Assembly: GCA_942159475.1 (NCBI GenBank)
Contig: OW804094.1
Location: 50,836,966-50,900,965 of the forward strand
DNA: 64,000 bases
DNA from: Sthenelais limicola
Taxonomy: Eukaryota > Annelida > Polychaeta > Phyllodocida > Sigalionidae
Reading direction: 5' to 3'
The first letter of the stretch is position 1. Every line of letters starts with the position of its first letter. Below are positions 31,801 through 43,858 of this stretch, in pieces. Position numbers and translations under genes: made by a program. A model generated the notes under the pieces. It ran no database searches, was not told the DNA's origin, and saw nothing but the letters and a program-made list of their open reading frames with translations.

Positions 31801-33168
31801 TAACAGACATCCTAAAACATCAGATGTCCTGCCTGGTTCGGTAGATGTGATGGAAATCGACGAGAAATTCTGCACAGGAAAAACCATTATCCCAAATAGT
31901 GGCCATTTTGAAATAACACTGGTTTGGAGCTTGGGCCACATTGACTCGCTTTATGGCTAATTGACGGCCAGTTTTACAATTAGATTTGCTTCTAAACTGA
32001 TGTTTTGTATATTTCACAACTCATCATCTTATTTTGTGTATTCATCGGGCCTTAAAACGCTTTGAAATCATGATTTATTGAGATCGGTAAAGCGTGGTAA
32101 CGGGTACTCTTTGCGTTGTGCCATTTTCAAATTTTCAACTTCCGATTTCTACCGCGCACCCAACCCATTCTATTCTGGCGTAATTCAGAGCATTTCTATG
32201 GGCAAATAATTAATGGGATTGAATACATTGATGATAATATATGATTTATTATAAACACAGGAGTCATACCGGGGTTACAGTGTCAATTATACCTTTATGC
32301 TGAACCTGTATTCGGGGCCCAGATGTTAAGGTAGGGCCTACAGGATTCGGGAAAAGGATTGATTCAGAGCCAGAACATGAGCCTCTGCCCCCGTATTACT
32401 AAACCTTTAGGGCTGAAATTGAGTATATTGTTGGAATAACAGATGAGTTGATCGTTGGAATAACATATAAATGAGTTGATTGTTGACCCCCCTGTCTACC
32501 CCGCGCCCAACCAATTCTATTATGGATTAATTGACCCCCCCTGTCTACCCCGCGCCCAACCAATTCTATTATGGATTAATTCAGAGCATGTTCTGGGCAA
32601 AGAATTAATGCGATTGAATACAAAGAGTTAATGCGATTGAATACATTTACAACAGAGAGGGTTTTAGTCATGTTATGCCATGCGAGGGAGGGTTTTTAAT
32701 AAACAAACACATGTTTGAGTTTATTGTACGAACAGATAAATGAGTTTATTGTTGGAATAACATATTAATGAGTTTGTTGTTGGAATACCAGTTAACCGTT
32801 GTTGGAATACCAGTTAACCGTTGGGATAACAGTTAAACTCTATTGTTGGGATAAGATGTTGTTTATTAAAAATAATTTAAAGCTGTTATCACACCGCCAG
32901 CACCCAGCCCCCCCTCCAACGACACCTTGCACACACACACACCAACCCACCCCACCCCCCACCCCCTCCCATGACACCTTGCACACAACCCCCATCTGTC
33001 AGAAGCTGTTTTCCTATTCGCTAATCACCTTGGGGCCCTGGAGCTGCCTCTCTCCCCCCCTTCCCCCTTATTCGCTAATCCTGTTAGGCCATTGGGGAGT
33101 GCACTGTGATAGGGTGTCTGTTGATAGATAAATAGCCGGTTCTGAGTGGATTAACCATTACGATCAGC
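28801..33168. other. Non-coding stretch with minor repeats
   Basis: No convincing gene. It holds a perfect 10-bp hairpin (AAGTGACTTC/GAAGTCACTT, 29817-29839) beside a GC-rich patch (29840-29930). It also holds a tandem duplication of a roughly 47-bp CTGTCTACCCCGCGCCCAAC unit near 32490-32580 and GTTGGAATACCAGTTAACC copies near 32777-32830. A C/A-rich tract lies near 32890-33000. Confidence 0.55.
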
Positions 33169-33174
33169 ATGACC

Positions 33175-33341
33175 ATGGAAGAACAGTACAGCATACACAG
33201 TAGTTGGACAAGTTTCCCGTCAGGGAGTGAATGGGACGACTACACCCTATCAGAGACAGTACAAGAGGGAGACGGCCCACTCAGTGGGTTTTGTGTAATT
33301 GGGTCAACCCTATGTGACCGCAGCGCCCCTGGTAGCGGGAA
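33175..33341 (+). CDS. Possible first exon of an unknown gene
   Basis: ATG in a strong context (ACCATGG), 55 open codons with ordinary, non-repetitive composition, then a GTAAGT donor (also an in-frame TAA if unspliced). Its end phase (2) does not match the phase-0 exon at 35697. It is either a separate gene start or needs an unseen exon. Part of it is copied in inverted orientation at 35.3-35.4 kb. Confidence 0.35.
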
Positions 33342-35415
33342 GTAAGTTCAGGTACAGTGGGAATAACTGTATAGTGTATCACGGGACCTCCCCCTTGCGT
33401 ACCCCTGCTGGCGACGACCCTTTTAAGGGAGTATAAGGACTGTACTGACCAAAGATGTTCTACCCCAAACTATAGAAAGCCATATGAGTAAATAGCTTGA
33501 TATCTGTAGAATTCATGTATTATAGTTATTATAAAGGTTGTTTAGGCGAATATGTATCCATATGATAGTAGAACTACTCTAGTTTTGATGGAAACCAGAA
33601 AACATGATCAATCTACCACCATGTTCTGCTTATCAATGAAATGAAATTCGTCGAATCTCTACGATCTTTGGTGTACATGTAGAAGGGAATATCAGTATAA
33701 TACAGGTGAAGTTTGGGAAGGCTGGGGCAAATATTTCAATTCCTACACCTATGACTCAGATACCTATATTTCCCCTATTATGTAGCCTTATTAGAGCTGA
33801 TTAATCAAATGTTTTAGTGGGAGATGTTTAGGTAATTAGAATATTCCTTTCACATCAAATCAAATATGACATTGCCAATGTCTTTTTGGGAACACTGGAG
33901 TTATTCTACATGTCATAACGCGACATAAAACATTCCCATATCAATAGGATGAATCTTATTTGAGGGAATGAAAGGATTCATAAACATCATGGGCTAATAA
34001 CTTTTATATTTTATATATATTGAAATATAATTACGCAACTTTAGATGACCACAACTTTTTAAAATGCCTTTTAACGATTACTTTTTAAAGATTAGAACTA
34101 TAGTACATGATCCATATTATATGTGTAGGAAATGTGGGGGTCATTGCATGGTCCGTTTTGTAGTTTTAGCAAAACGTACAAAAACACCTGATTTCCCCAT
34201 AGACACAGCCGCCATTACCGAAGGCAAAGCTTCATGGTGATTTATAGCATTCAGGTCGTCCGATTCTAACTAAACAGTCATAAACGGCAATGTCTTAGAT
34301 CGGATATATGCACCCTTTCTTGGGTATACTAAGTCGGCACTTCAAACACCCCATGGAGGGCCTCTGCTGTCATCAAAGCAACTGTCATTTAAGACGGCAC
34401 AAACCCAAAACAATCATTTATTACTTGCACGCTGGAAATGATAGAGCATGTTTTCGGGGAAAATAGTGCACCCCTGAGATGGGACCCTAAACACAAGTAT
34501 ATATATAGGTACAGTACAGCACCTTTTTAAGTATGATATGATTAGCCTTAGGATTTGCTTGCATTCATGGAAATGTGATGTGTCACAGGAAGATGAGTCA
34601 CCCAGTTGCTAGATATAACCTATTTTTTTCTATTTTCGCATCTGTCTCAGGTCAGTATGTATTTACATATTTGAGACCAAATTGTTAGAGGAAAAAAGAG
34701 GAATAACCTGTTACGCATTTAAAAAATGAGAACCAAAGCTCATTGATTTTTGTTTCATTTTTATGGCCAGAAAGAAATCAAATACTGAACTTTAAAAAAA
34801 ATGCCATTTTGTTTTCATTGTGAGTGTTTATCCAGATTGTCATAGAGATGATGATTAATAAAATCAAGTTACAGATATGTATTATATATCTCATATCTAA
34901 ATATTTGGTATCTCTACTACCTAGATTACTAATCTGCAGTCTTCAAGCCCAGCCTCCCCAGGGAATTCTGGGTTAATTTATCCAAATACTTACTATTGTT
35001 CAGGATAACCACACAACTTCCAAAGGATGTAAATACTTACATCCAAACAATAAGATCAAACTCCTCATTTGAAACTAAAACTTTAAAATACACTTTCTTT
35101 TTAAGGATTAGGGCCCTGTAGATATCAACCCCCTATTACTGAATCATAATCATAATTATATTACTGATATGGTCAACTTTAGATCAAACACTACATATAT
35201 CAATGTTTTGGGTTTCAATTACAATACAATTAGGGGGGTAATCGGCGCGGGAAAGCTCCTGTTTCTACCTCAGGATACTGCAATCCTGTAACTACAGCTG
35301 GTATGTTTACTTCCCGCCACTATGCGGCGCTACTGTCACGGCCGCTTGCGGCGGCTCAAGTCAATTACATAAGCGCGAATAGGGAGTGACCCGTCTCCCT
35401 CTTGTACTGTCTCTG
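33251..35415. repeat. Diverged inverted repeat arms 1.9 kb apart
   Basis: Positions 33251-33275 (CAGAGACAGTACAAGAGGGA...) are identical over 25 bases to the reverse complement of 35391-35415. Similarity extends patchily for about 110 bp on both arms, including TGTAATTG and GCGGGAAGTAA. The left arm includes the candidate exon at 33175. Confidence 0.7.
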
Positions 35416-35435
35416 ACCCTATCCACACCATCACC

Positions 35436-35475
35436 TATATTTGGCACTCGTTTTGGTTTTGATTTGCCAAATATA
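35436..35475. repeat. Perfect 11-bp hairpin
   Basis: TATATTTGGCA and TGCCAAATATA pair perfectly across an 18-base loop, just beside the right arm of the inverted repeat. Confidence 0.75.
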
Positions 35476-35696
35476 GAGCCAGTAAGTAACCGTTATAATT
35501 AATTCTGATAATAGGTAGACGTGGCATGATTAATTCTGATAATAGGTAGATGTGGCATAACTATTCTGTGACATTTAATAGGTAGATGTGGCATATATCA
35601 ACATTCCAAAATATTTACCCTCTTAACGATTTATATTAACCCTCTTAACGATTTATATTATTAACCCTCTTATTTATATTATTTTCTGTTTTATAG

Positions 35697-37121
35697 TTGC
35701 AAGCAATGCAGCGAATGCAGACAGCCAGACCATACAGAACTGCCAGGCAGATCACCGATTGTTTATGTCCCTGGACAAGCCCCCAAAAAGTGAGTGCTTA
35801 TATTTTGTACCTACATGCCCCCCTTTTATTGGCATATCTGCCCCCCTTTTATTGGCATATCTGCCCCCCTCTTATTAGGCTATTTGCACGCCTCTTTTAT
35901 TGGGATATTTGCACCCCTTATGAGTACAAACTACTTGTGACCACTTATGAGCCCAAATACCCCCCGTTATGCCCAACTATGAGTTCCAATTACAACAACA
36001 AATATGAGTTCCAATAACAACTGTTGTTATGTATTTCTAGCTGCAACAGACGTCGACCCCACTGCCTACAAGCAGACAGATTTTTGTATTCCCTGACCCT
36101 GAGGGAATGGAAGATACTAGTGCCCCAATGAGCCCCATCCCATCACCGGAGCCAGTGATGTGTCTGCGGCCATCAGACACATTTGATATGGGTGAACCGG
36201 TAAGTTTTTTTACGAGCAATTCTGCATTCTACATTTGATATGGGTGATTACTTGGAATGAATGCTCTTGATCAATAGTTGGATGAATGCTCTTGATCAAT
36301 AGTTGGAATCAACGCTTTTTTGTCTGATCCTATAATTTTTGTCTGATCCTACCTATAATTTTTGTCTGATCCTACCTATAATTTTTTGTCTGATCTACTT
36401 CATGAGCCTGTATCTAAATGTTTTCAGAAAAGTGCCTGCGCACCAACTAAGCGATACAGCTTGTTTGCTGGGTGGGACAGTGAGGATTCAAATTTGGACA
36501 ATGTAAGTATGGCAGGGCTCTAAATATAGAGTTCATAGAAATATATTGAAGAGGTATCAGCTAACTTTACTAGTGGGGCAGAGAGTCCACCAATGCTGTA
36601 AGCTTGGCACATATATGGAGAACATTAAATTACTTTAATAGAGGACATTAAATTACTTTAATGAATGTATATTGCATCATTACTTTAATAAATGTATATT
36701 GCATCATTTCAGTCTGAGGACAAGTTGACAAAATGGAGAAGAGAGGCAGCATACGATGTCCCACAACCCATACGGCTGTCATTTGTCTTCTCCGATGGGG
36801 AAGTTGTAAGTAACCATTTATATTATGCATATTCAGAAAATGAAGGCGTTAGGGGCCAAAATATATTCACAAGCTACGTTCCATATATATTCACAAGCTA
36901 CGTTCCATATAGTGTGTAGTATTTTTTTTATTCACAAGCTACTTCCCATACAGTGTTGAATTTTTTTTCCACAGTCATATTCCTACCTCCCCCAGGGCAA
37001 CTACAAAGACCCTGTAACTGTCTCGGACACCGATACGGATGAAACGGGCGATGAAACAACAATCTTTCTACCGTACGAGAGCCAGTGCGCGGTAGTTGAC
37101 AAGTCTGTAAATTCATGTTAA
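35697..37121 (+). CDS. Unrecognised spliced gene, five phase-0 exons
   Basis: Exons 35697-35789, 36041-36199, 36428-36502, 36713-36805 and 36975-37121 each lie between an AG acceptor and a GT donor, and every junction is phase 0. The joined frame is 188 codons ending NSC-stop. A polyadenylation signal AATAAA follows at 37223. The product is rich in Ser, Pro, Asp and Thr (PDPEGMEDTSAPMSPIPSPE, GWDSEDSNLD, SDTDTDETGDET), looks disordered and acidic, and shows no domain I recognise. There is no signal peptide or membrane segment in the part seen. The true first exon is not certain; the in-frame Met codons in the first exon listed may be internal. Introns are short (about 170-250 bp) and AT-rich. 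Confidence 0.55.
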
Positions 37122-37222
37122 GAAGAGTGTTTCTCTAATTCATCTTGATTTCATCTAATGAAATTGAATGTAATTGTAATGTGTAGCATTGTAGTTATTG
37201 AAATGTAATGTAGGAATGAGTA

Positions 37223-37228
37223 AATAAA
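37223..37228 (+). terminator. Polyadenylation signal
   Basis: AATAAA about 100 bp after the stop codon of the spliced gene at 35.7-37.1 kb. Confidence 0.5.
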
Positions 37229-37570
37229 CATAAAATGTAATAATGTATGCACTGTAATCGTTATCTTTTAAGTGATTGAAGACTGACTCCCAATATTGTC
37301 CATTGGCAAATACTTAAGTTAAAAAAGAAGGTCAAATGTACACATTTCTCAAGTTAAAAAAGAAGGTCAAATGTACACATTTCTCAATTGACCCATGCAT
37401 GTAGAGATGCCATCTAATAGCTTCGCCAGTTTGTGACGCAAGTATTGGGGGAGGAGCGTGGGAAAGGATATCTCAGGAGAATCATAGGGTCTAAATTGGC
37501 GTGGTTGCTATGGAGTGTTTCTATGCTGAGAATGTTGCGTAAATACAAGTCATGAAGAGTGGCTGATACA

Positions 37571-38484
37571 TACCGTATTTCCTTGAAATAGCGCCGTTTC
37601 GTTTGAGATATATTATGCATGCACAAATCTGCGCATTTTTTCCTTTGGCCACAGACACCAAGTATAAGAGAAACCCAAACAATATGTCCCTTAATATCTA
37701 AGAATTCCGAGCCCATCCCATTAAAAGCATGTAATAAGCCAAAGAAGTGGCCCATTATTCATTCGGTGCGCACCAAATGGATGGACATTGGATCAGAGAT
37801 TTCACAGGGATTTCCAATTTGTTACCATGCGTCATATATTGGAAATGAGGGCGCAACATATGCTGATGACCTCAGTTAACTTCATTAGCATAGTGTGACG
37901 TTTTATGGAATTCCAATGTCACACAAATCCGATGCCATGTTGTCTTCTCTTCCTTTCTCTTTCTCCCTCTCCCCCTCTCCCTCCTGCTCCCCCTCCCTCT
38001 CCCCCTCTCCCTCCGCTCCCGCTCACCCTACATGAAAACTGTAGACAAACTCATTTAGTCCTGCAAAAAGCATACTCATTTAGTCCTGTTGGCAAATACA
38101 ATACCTTACTAGAGATCATACCATACTAGAGATACTAGTAAATCTCTATTTCTATCTACCATACCATACTAGTAAAAATATATTTGTGAATAAAATGTAA
38201 ATAATAAAAACGTTGTGTATGAAGTGGTTTTTACATATTCAGTGTAGAAGTATTTATTCAGTGTAGAACTATTCCAAATCTTTCCCAAATAAACGTCACC
38301 TATGCTGGAAGGCTATTACTATTGTTTCTAGGTGTTTGGGATATGTGTGTTATTGATGTTGGAAATCAAAAGGGAGCATTGGTGTCCATATACTGAGTGG
38401 GGTGGCCGGGTAAAATGACCCATCGTTTTTTTTTCAGGGCAGGTGTTTATTTGGGCCCTGGCGTTCTATCGATGAAATACGGTA
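37571..38484. mobile_element. MITE-like element with TACCGTATTTC ends
   Basis: The left end reads TACCGTATTTCCTTGAAATA and the right end is its imperfect inverse (GATGAAATACGGTA). Each is flanked by TA, as expected for a Tc1/mariner-type target. There is no coding capacity for a transposase. The pyrimidine-rich tract at 37950-38020 is internal. Confidence 0.4.
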
Positions 38485-38637
38485 ATTAATTGAAACTGTT
38501 TGATCAAAGATATGTTGTCGCGATCAAAGATATGTTGTCATGCCAACGCAAGTTTGGCGACGTCAGTTTAGCTAGCGCAAGGTTGCCGACGCAAGCTGGC
38601 CGGCGCGAGTAATTTAAATGTAACACTGAATGAAAAG

Positions 38638-40457
38638 TACCATATTTCACCAATAGAACGCCCAGGCTTTATTTTTTTCGAGGCAGGCTTTTTATACTGG
38701 CAGGGGTTTCTCTGTGTTGCCATCAGTGGCCGTCTTCTGACAATTTTCTTTTTGAGCAGAAAATGTGGTTTTACTAGTCGATCATTTATAGAATAAGCCT
38801 AGTCAATCATTTATAGAATAAGCCTAATAATGATCATTTATAAACGGACAATAAAGTTAAGAAATGAAAGGCTCAAAAAGAAGTTAAAGTTTTTTTGTTT
38901 TTATTATATTTAGCCGAACATGATTATATATAGCAGGAAGCAAAAGCAGGCAGGAATCCGGTGGGTAATGGCAGGGGTGCGCAGCGGTCTTAAGCTCTGG
39001 AATCACTCAATCAGTCACTGGACGTCACATCTGCATAATTCAAAAGTCAAAGCCTACCTTAATATTTCATTATATATAATTCATCACCTTCAAAACACAG
39101 ACATGATTCCAGATATTCACGTATTGTTGTCCTCAATCTTGTCCTCAATCTGATTCACATATTGTGTTCTCAATATTGTTTTTCATAAATTTACCTTAAA
39201 TAACAGTTTCCGCTGCAACGTCCTTTAAAACATCGATAATGGCACAGTGGTAGCCTTCAGCATCGAACCACATATGTATATTGTGGCTCCCGCATTTCAT
39301 CTCGATTACATTTGTGGCGTAGATTTTCAGTCGAAATATATATACAAAGTCGCTGCCCTCATACTCCACTCGTCCGTCTATTGCAAACCCAGTCTCTATT
39401 TCTACGATGACAGTCACAGGCGGGGGGGAGGGGGGGCATCTATTACATGTGGGTTGGTCACTTCTGTTTTAAGTCTTGTTTCTGGAAAAGCAAATGTTAA
39501 TGAATGGGCACAGGAGCTGACCTTCGGGAGCTTGGTGCCTGAAAAGAGGGGACCTTCAGGAGCTGATTCAGGCAAAAAAGCCTTTGGGAGCGGCTGGGGC
39601 TGAAAAAGGGGGGCCTTTACCGCGGCACATACCTGTATACACTATGAACTCAAGTACCCCCCCCGTACCCCCCCCGTACCCCCCCCGTACCCCCCCCCCC
39701 CCCCCGTACCCCCCCCCCGTACCCCCCCCCCCCCCGGGCTACTACTATAATACTGAGCGTTAATGTTAACCAATACCATGCAGTGTAATCACTGCTAACT
39801 CATGTAGTAATTTAAACTCATTTCATATGCTCACAAGTATTCTATACACCCTAAGTTACTCACAAGTTACATCAATCATGACAATAAATAGTTATGTGCT
39901 TACTTGCTTGGTCCTATAGGTTCTGATTCATCTGATCGGTTCAGTGTCTTGATCTAAAATGGCGTCCCTAGAAAACTTCATGGAAAAGTACAAAACTTAC
40001 ACGGAAACAATACCTAAGTCTAACTATGTCACTTCAATTATAATCTCAGCCAATGACTACTCTACTTAATATCAGACCTACAGCTCACCTAAAAATTAAT
40101 ATCAGACCTACATCTCACCCAGTCGGCTGAGCGTTACCCAGGTTTATCATTGCCCAAACAGAGCGGGCCCCATATTATATCAGTGGCACTGAACAAGCGG
40201 AAAATGTGATTTTTTACTAGTCGGTCATTTATTGAATAAGCCTAGTCAAAATTGACAAAAATCAGTTTTAAACTTCATGCATTTATCATGTCTTCATGTA
40301 ACTTCCAGTTCCGTAACTTTTTTCTCAGATAAGGGAGATAACTTACAATCCTGCTTGAAAGTCTAAAGCTTTAACCACTTGTCTTTTATATATTTTGGCG
40401 CTCAATCAAAGCACTGTGCTCAATCAAGGCCCTGAGATTATTCACGGAAATACGGTA
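38638..40457. mobile_element. Second possible MITE or longer element with TACCRTATTTC ends
   Basis: The left end TACCATATTTCACCAATAGA and right end GGAAATACGGTA resemble the ends at 37571/38484. A sequence beginning AAAATGTGRTTTT and containing ACTAGTCGRTCATTTAT occurs inside at about 38760 and 40200. Pairing of these two ends as one element is uncertain. Confidence 0.3.
39655..39737. repeat. GTACCCCCC simple-repeat tract
   Basis: Runs of C interrupted by GTA, seven repeats of variable length. It is low-complexity, and its length is likely unreliable in an assembly. Confidence 0.9.
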
Positions 40458-41540
40458 GCCTTGCTGCCTGCCTAAAAGACGTAACCGGGAAACGTCAATT
40501 TTGTGACGCAATTAATTCAGTGGAGCCGGTGTCACTCTTAATATTTGACTTTGTATTGAATGTCCCTGTCTTTTCTTTTGGTGTGGGGAGCAGAGGCTCC
40601 ATTTCTCTGGCTTTCTCTGGCTTTCTCCGGCTATTTTGGGGTTTGACTTTCAAAGTTTCAGTTACAAAAAGTTTTATCATGGAATTTGCATGGAAGATAT
40701 TATCTTTTCTATAGCCTACCTTCAAATATCATGCAACATATCTACCAATCTTCATCATTAACAATTATTTCACCAAATTTCACAAAAAGTGACATTGGGT
40801 TCTAGCTTGATTTTCTAAGAGCTACACCATCTGAATAGTCTACTGACGCTGTTCTGATGCGCGTTATTTGCGGTAGAATATGGCGCGATTGTTCTAAACC
40901 AGAAGCGCGCTTTTAAAGATGTATTAATAACTAATATAATTGTCAATTGAATAACGCAATTTAAACCACTGAACAGAGCCAAAACAATATGGAAAGTATC
41001 TGATGAGTTAGATCCATTATTAGTGGGATTAGTGAACTATACAGAGCGAGTGCGTTATCGTTCACACTTTCCATGCATGTATATCGCTATTGTAGCGGCC
41101 GCGCCGTCTCCCAAGCGGGTAGCAAGGCAAGGTGTGACAGCGCCAGGACAGCGAATCTCGCGGTCTGAGTGCCAGTTCGCACCCAAAGCGCTGTTTCGGC
41201 GTAACATATCGCAGTATGTGTGTCCATTGGGTATGTATATACAACATGTGATTTTTGAATCTTGGACCGACAGAACTAACCCCGAAAAGGGGAGTCGGCA
41301 ACCCAAGATAAAATAAAATCTTTAAAAAAAAATACTAAACCATTATTAAATATATGTGATGTGTTGTAGGAAAATGAGTCACACAATGGATATTTTTCAA
41401 TCAAGTAAAGGTATTTGCATCTATATTATGTATTAATAAAAACGTTTTCAGTTCAAACCAAGCATTCTCAGTCAATAATGTCAGTGATGTTCATGCCAAG
41501 GTTTAATCAGTCTGAGAAATTGTACAACAGTCAACAACTA

Positions 41541-41606
41541 GATCTGTAGGATAATGGATAAGGCACTCACTTCACATGGGAAAGGTCGGGAGTTTGAATC
41601 TAGGAG
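41541..41606 (+). other. tRNA-like sequence, probable SINE head
   Basis: GGATAATGGATAAGGC matches an A box of the tRNA-Arg type. GGGAGTTTGAATCTAGG, 35 bases on, resembles a B box. The anticodon and acceptor stems do not close well, so I read it as tRNA-derived rather than a functional tRNA. Confidence 0.45.
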
Positions 41607-42074
41607 TAGTATATGGAATCGCATTTGATGCTACCTTTGGCCGAAAAGGTGCGTTTTCGACTGAGAAAGCCGCATTCTGTAGGTGGCGCGGCGGTCGCGG
41701 CGGTCAGCGATGCGTTCAATGCTAGCGCTCGCCACTAGGTGGGGGTTAGTCAGATTGCGTTCAGCGATGCATTCAATGCCAGCACTACTCACTAGGTGAC
41801 GCCACCACTTGGTCGTTTCAGCAGAGGTTTGCCCGGTTTCCGCTAGCTCACTGATTAGAATGCGTTTGCACGAATATGCATTGATGCGTTTAATACAAGA
41901 ACTATACGCATGGAATATTTTGCTAAAGAGAGGGAGTTTTACCACATGTATACCATGTATACCAACCCTCACACGCTAGCTTATTAAACAGTCATCAATA
42001 AAGCAAGACAGAGGACCAAGCGATTTGTTTTGTACATATGTTTGATAAAAGTAAGGAAACAATACATATTAAAT

Positions 42075-42584
42075 ATGGACAACCCTGGGAGTAAAGACCA
42101 TGTTGAAGAAAAAATGGATCTAAAGAAAAAAAATCAACAATTAAAGGACACAATTGTCTTTATTATTCAACATTTTTCATCCCAGACTAAACATAATTTG
42201 AATAGTCGAATTGAACAGGAGTTTTCCGCCTTAAAGCGAAAACTTGCAGAATTAAAGGAGACCAATGAAATATTAAGAATGCAGCTTAACCAATTTCAAT
42301 CAAATCAAATGAAATTTTTATCTGAACGTAGGGAAGAGGCTTTGGCAAAACATCATGCAGAATATGATAGAGGACGAAAAGATAACTTTACTGCTTATGA
42401 AGATACTGAGGATGAAGGTTTGGATGAGATAGATGCAATTGAATGTAAAATGTCTCACCAAATTACAGAGGATAGACGTGAAAACAGGAAAAAAGTCATA
42501 GATTTTTTAGCATGTCCAAAGTGTGACAAACATTTTCATTTTACAGATCCGTCCTCTTTTCTTCTCCATTGTGATTTATGCTAG
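42075..42584 (+). CDS. Coiled-coil protein with C-terminal zinc-finger-like motif
   Basis: A 169-residue product starting at MDNPGSK. Residues about 10-110 are a charged heptad-rich coiled coil. An acidic stretch (EDTEDEGLDEID) follows, and the C-terminus ends CPKCDKHFHF...HCDLC, a Cys2-His-Cys-like zinc-binding pattern. I do not recognise a family. It is the leftmost gene of the virus-like cluster, and the next two genes on the strand have Cys-rich tails as well. An oligomeric nucleic-acid-binding role is possible. Confidence 0.5.
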   Translation: MDNPGSKDHVEEKMDLKKKNQQLKDTIVFIIQHFSSQTKHNLNSRIEQEFSALKRKLAELKETNEILRMQLNQFQSNQMKFLSERREEALAKHHAEYDRGRKDNFTAYEDTEDEGLDEIDAIECKMSHQITEDRRENRKKVIDFLACPKCDKHFHFTDPSSFLLHCDLC

Positions 42585-42734
42585 AGTTCTGCATGCTAGG
42601 TACTAGCGTGACTTTTTATTATACTCTCACTACAAAAACTATTCGCATCACCAATCTTACCTTTTCTTACTAATTTCCACAAGGGAACAATGAGGATACA
42701 CGACACTTTTATGCAAATGAATGAAAGAAAATAT

Positions 42735-42746
42735 GGTATAAAAATC
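42735..42746 (+). promoter_or_regulatory. TATA box
   Basis: GGTATAAAAATC lies about 120 bp before the ATG at 42857. A similar GGTATAAATG lies at 43758-43767, about 100 bp before the next start codon. This suggests separate promoters for these two genes. Confidence 0.5.
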
Positions 42747-42856
42747 ATCTAGCTTTTCTCTTTTCACCATTCACTTGTTTTCATAGAATTAGCGAACTCT
42801 TGGATTTACCTAACTTTTTTCCTTTCTCAAAAGCTTTTCTGCATTTATTTTACACA

Positions 42857-43612
42857 ATGGCTAACGCAAGTTTAAACAGGACACGATATATATATGTGGG
42901 AGCTAGGACAGAAGCTTCATTACATTCGGGATAACTATTCTTCCTTGGCTTTATACCACCATGCGGAAAAAGACCAATTTTTCATCGCACACATATTTGA
43001 GGCAGGTTTTATTCATGAAATTCAATCTTGTGTTCCCTTTTCTCACGCTCAATGGTGTAGATTGGGAGACTCCGTGCTGAAATTATGCAATGGAGTTATC
43101 AATGAAACAAAAGGCGTTATTTCTAAATTTAAATGCAGAATACATTTAGGGAATCATTTGTATATCAGCTCACATTATAATTGGTCCAAGGAAGAAAAGA
43201 TAGAAATTAGACAATTTCAAAAATGTCACGAAGGATCTCACATTTCCTTTTTACCTAATGCAAACAGCAATATCACTGACTTTTATAAGGATATAGCGGA
43301 AACGAAAGATAGAGTCTATCTTTCGTTGAAAGATTTGGATTGTCTTAGATTTAAATTTTTTCATATTACACATCCTTACTTGTAAGACCTTTTATTAAGC
43401 CTTGCCATGAGAAATTAGGAGGATGCTCCGGTTGTGGAAACTGCTGTTTTAAAAAGCATAAAACCGGTGCAGAAATTGATTCTTTCACTGTTTTGGAAGG
43501 TAGATTTCCTCATGAAGAATCACATTTGTCTTTATCAGAGTCAGTATATGAAGGACCAACTACCTCAAACTATCACCACGTACTCGACATTCATAATTCG
43601 TTTAACGACTAA
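42857..43612 (+). pseudogene. Double PC4-like domain protein with Cys-rich tail, frameshifted
   Basis: The main frame (42894-43385) contains two segments with a PC4-like ssDNA-binding pattern, β strands followed by a helix: FFIAHIFEAGFIHEIQSC with SHAQWCRL, and HLYISSHYNWSKEEKIEIRQF with YLSLKDLDCLRF. Upstream, an ATG at 42857 opens a short frame that shifts within a TATATA run. Downstream, the frame shifts near 43382 into a Cys-rich tail (CSGCGNCC) ending at 43612. PC4-type proteins bind single-stranded DNA and act in transcription or replication. The neighbour at 43.9-45.2 kb has the same plan. The two breaks make this copy probably inactive. Confidence 0.5.
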
Positions 43613-43757
43613 AAATATAGACAGTCACTCTTTCCCCCTCTGCTTTTACTGCTGCTTAGCCAAGTGAATAGAAATTTTATCCTCTACCCTCCACACTTTA
43701 GTTACTGCTTAGTTAAGTGAATAGAAATTTTGAGAAAGGATATGTAAATTAGTCTTG

Positions 43758-43767
43758 GGTATAAATG
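43758..43767 (+). promoter_or_regulatory. TATA box
   Basis: GGTATAAATG, about 100 bp before the spliced gene starting at 43859. Confidence 0.5.
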
Positions 43768-43858
43768 ATACTTTTCCAACTTCTGCTGCACTACCTCCTC
43801 TCTGCAATAACAGATCTACATCTCAACTTCTGTTCGTCGCCAGTTCACTACTTTGAAA

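Noticed and set aside
32799..33131. Pro/His-rich frame
   Set aside because: It arises from a C/A-rich low-complexity tract.
41541..41606. Functional tRNA-Arg gene
   Set aside because: The acceptor and anticodon stems do not pair, although both internal promoter boxes are recognisable.
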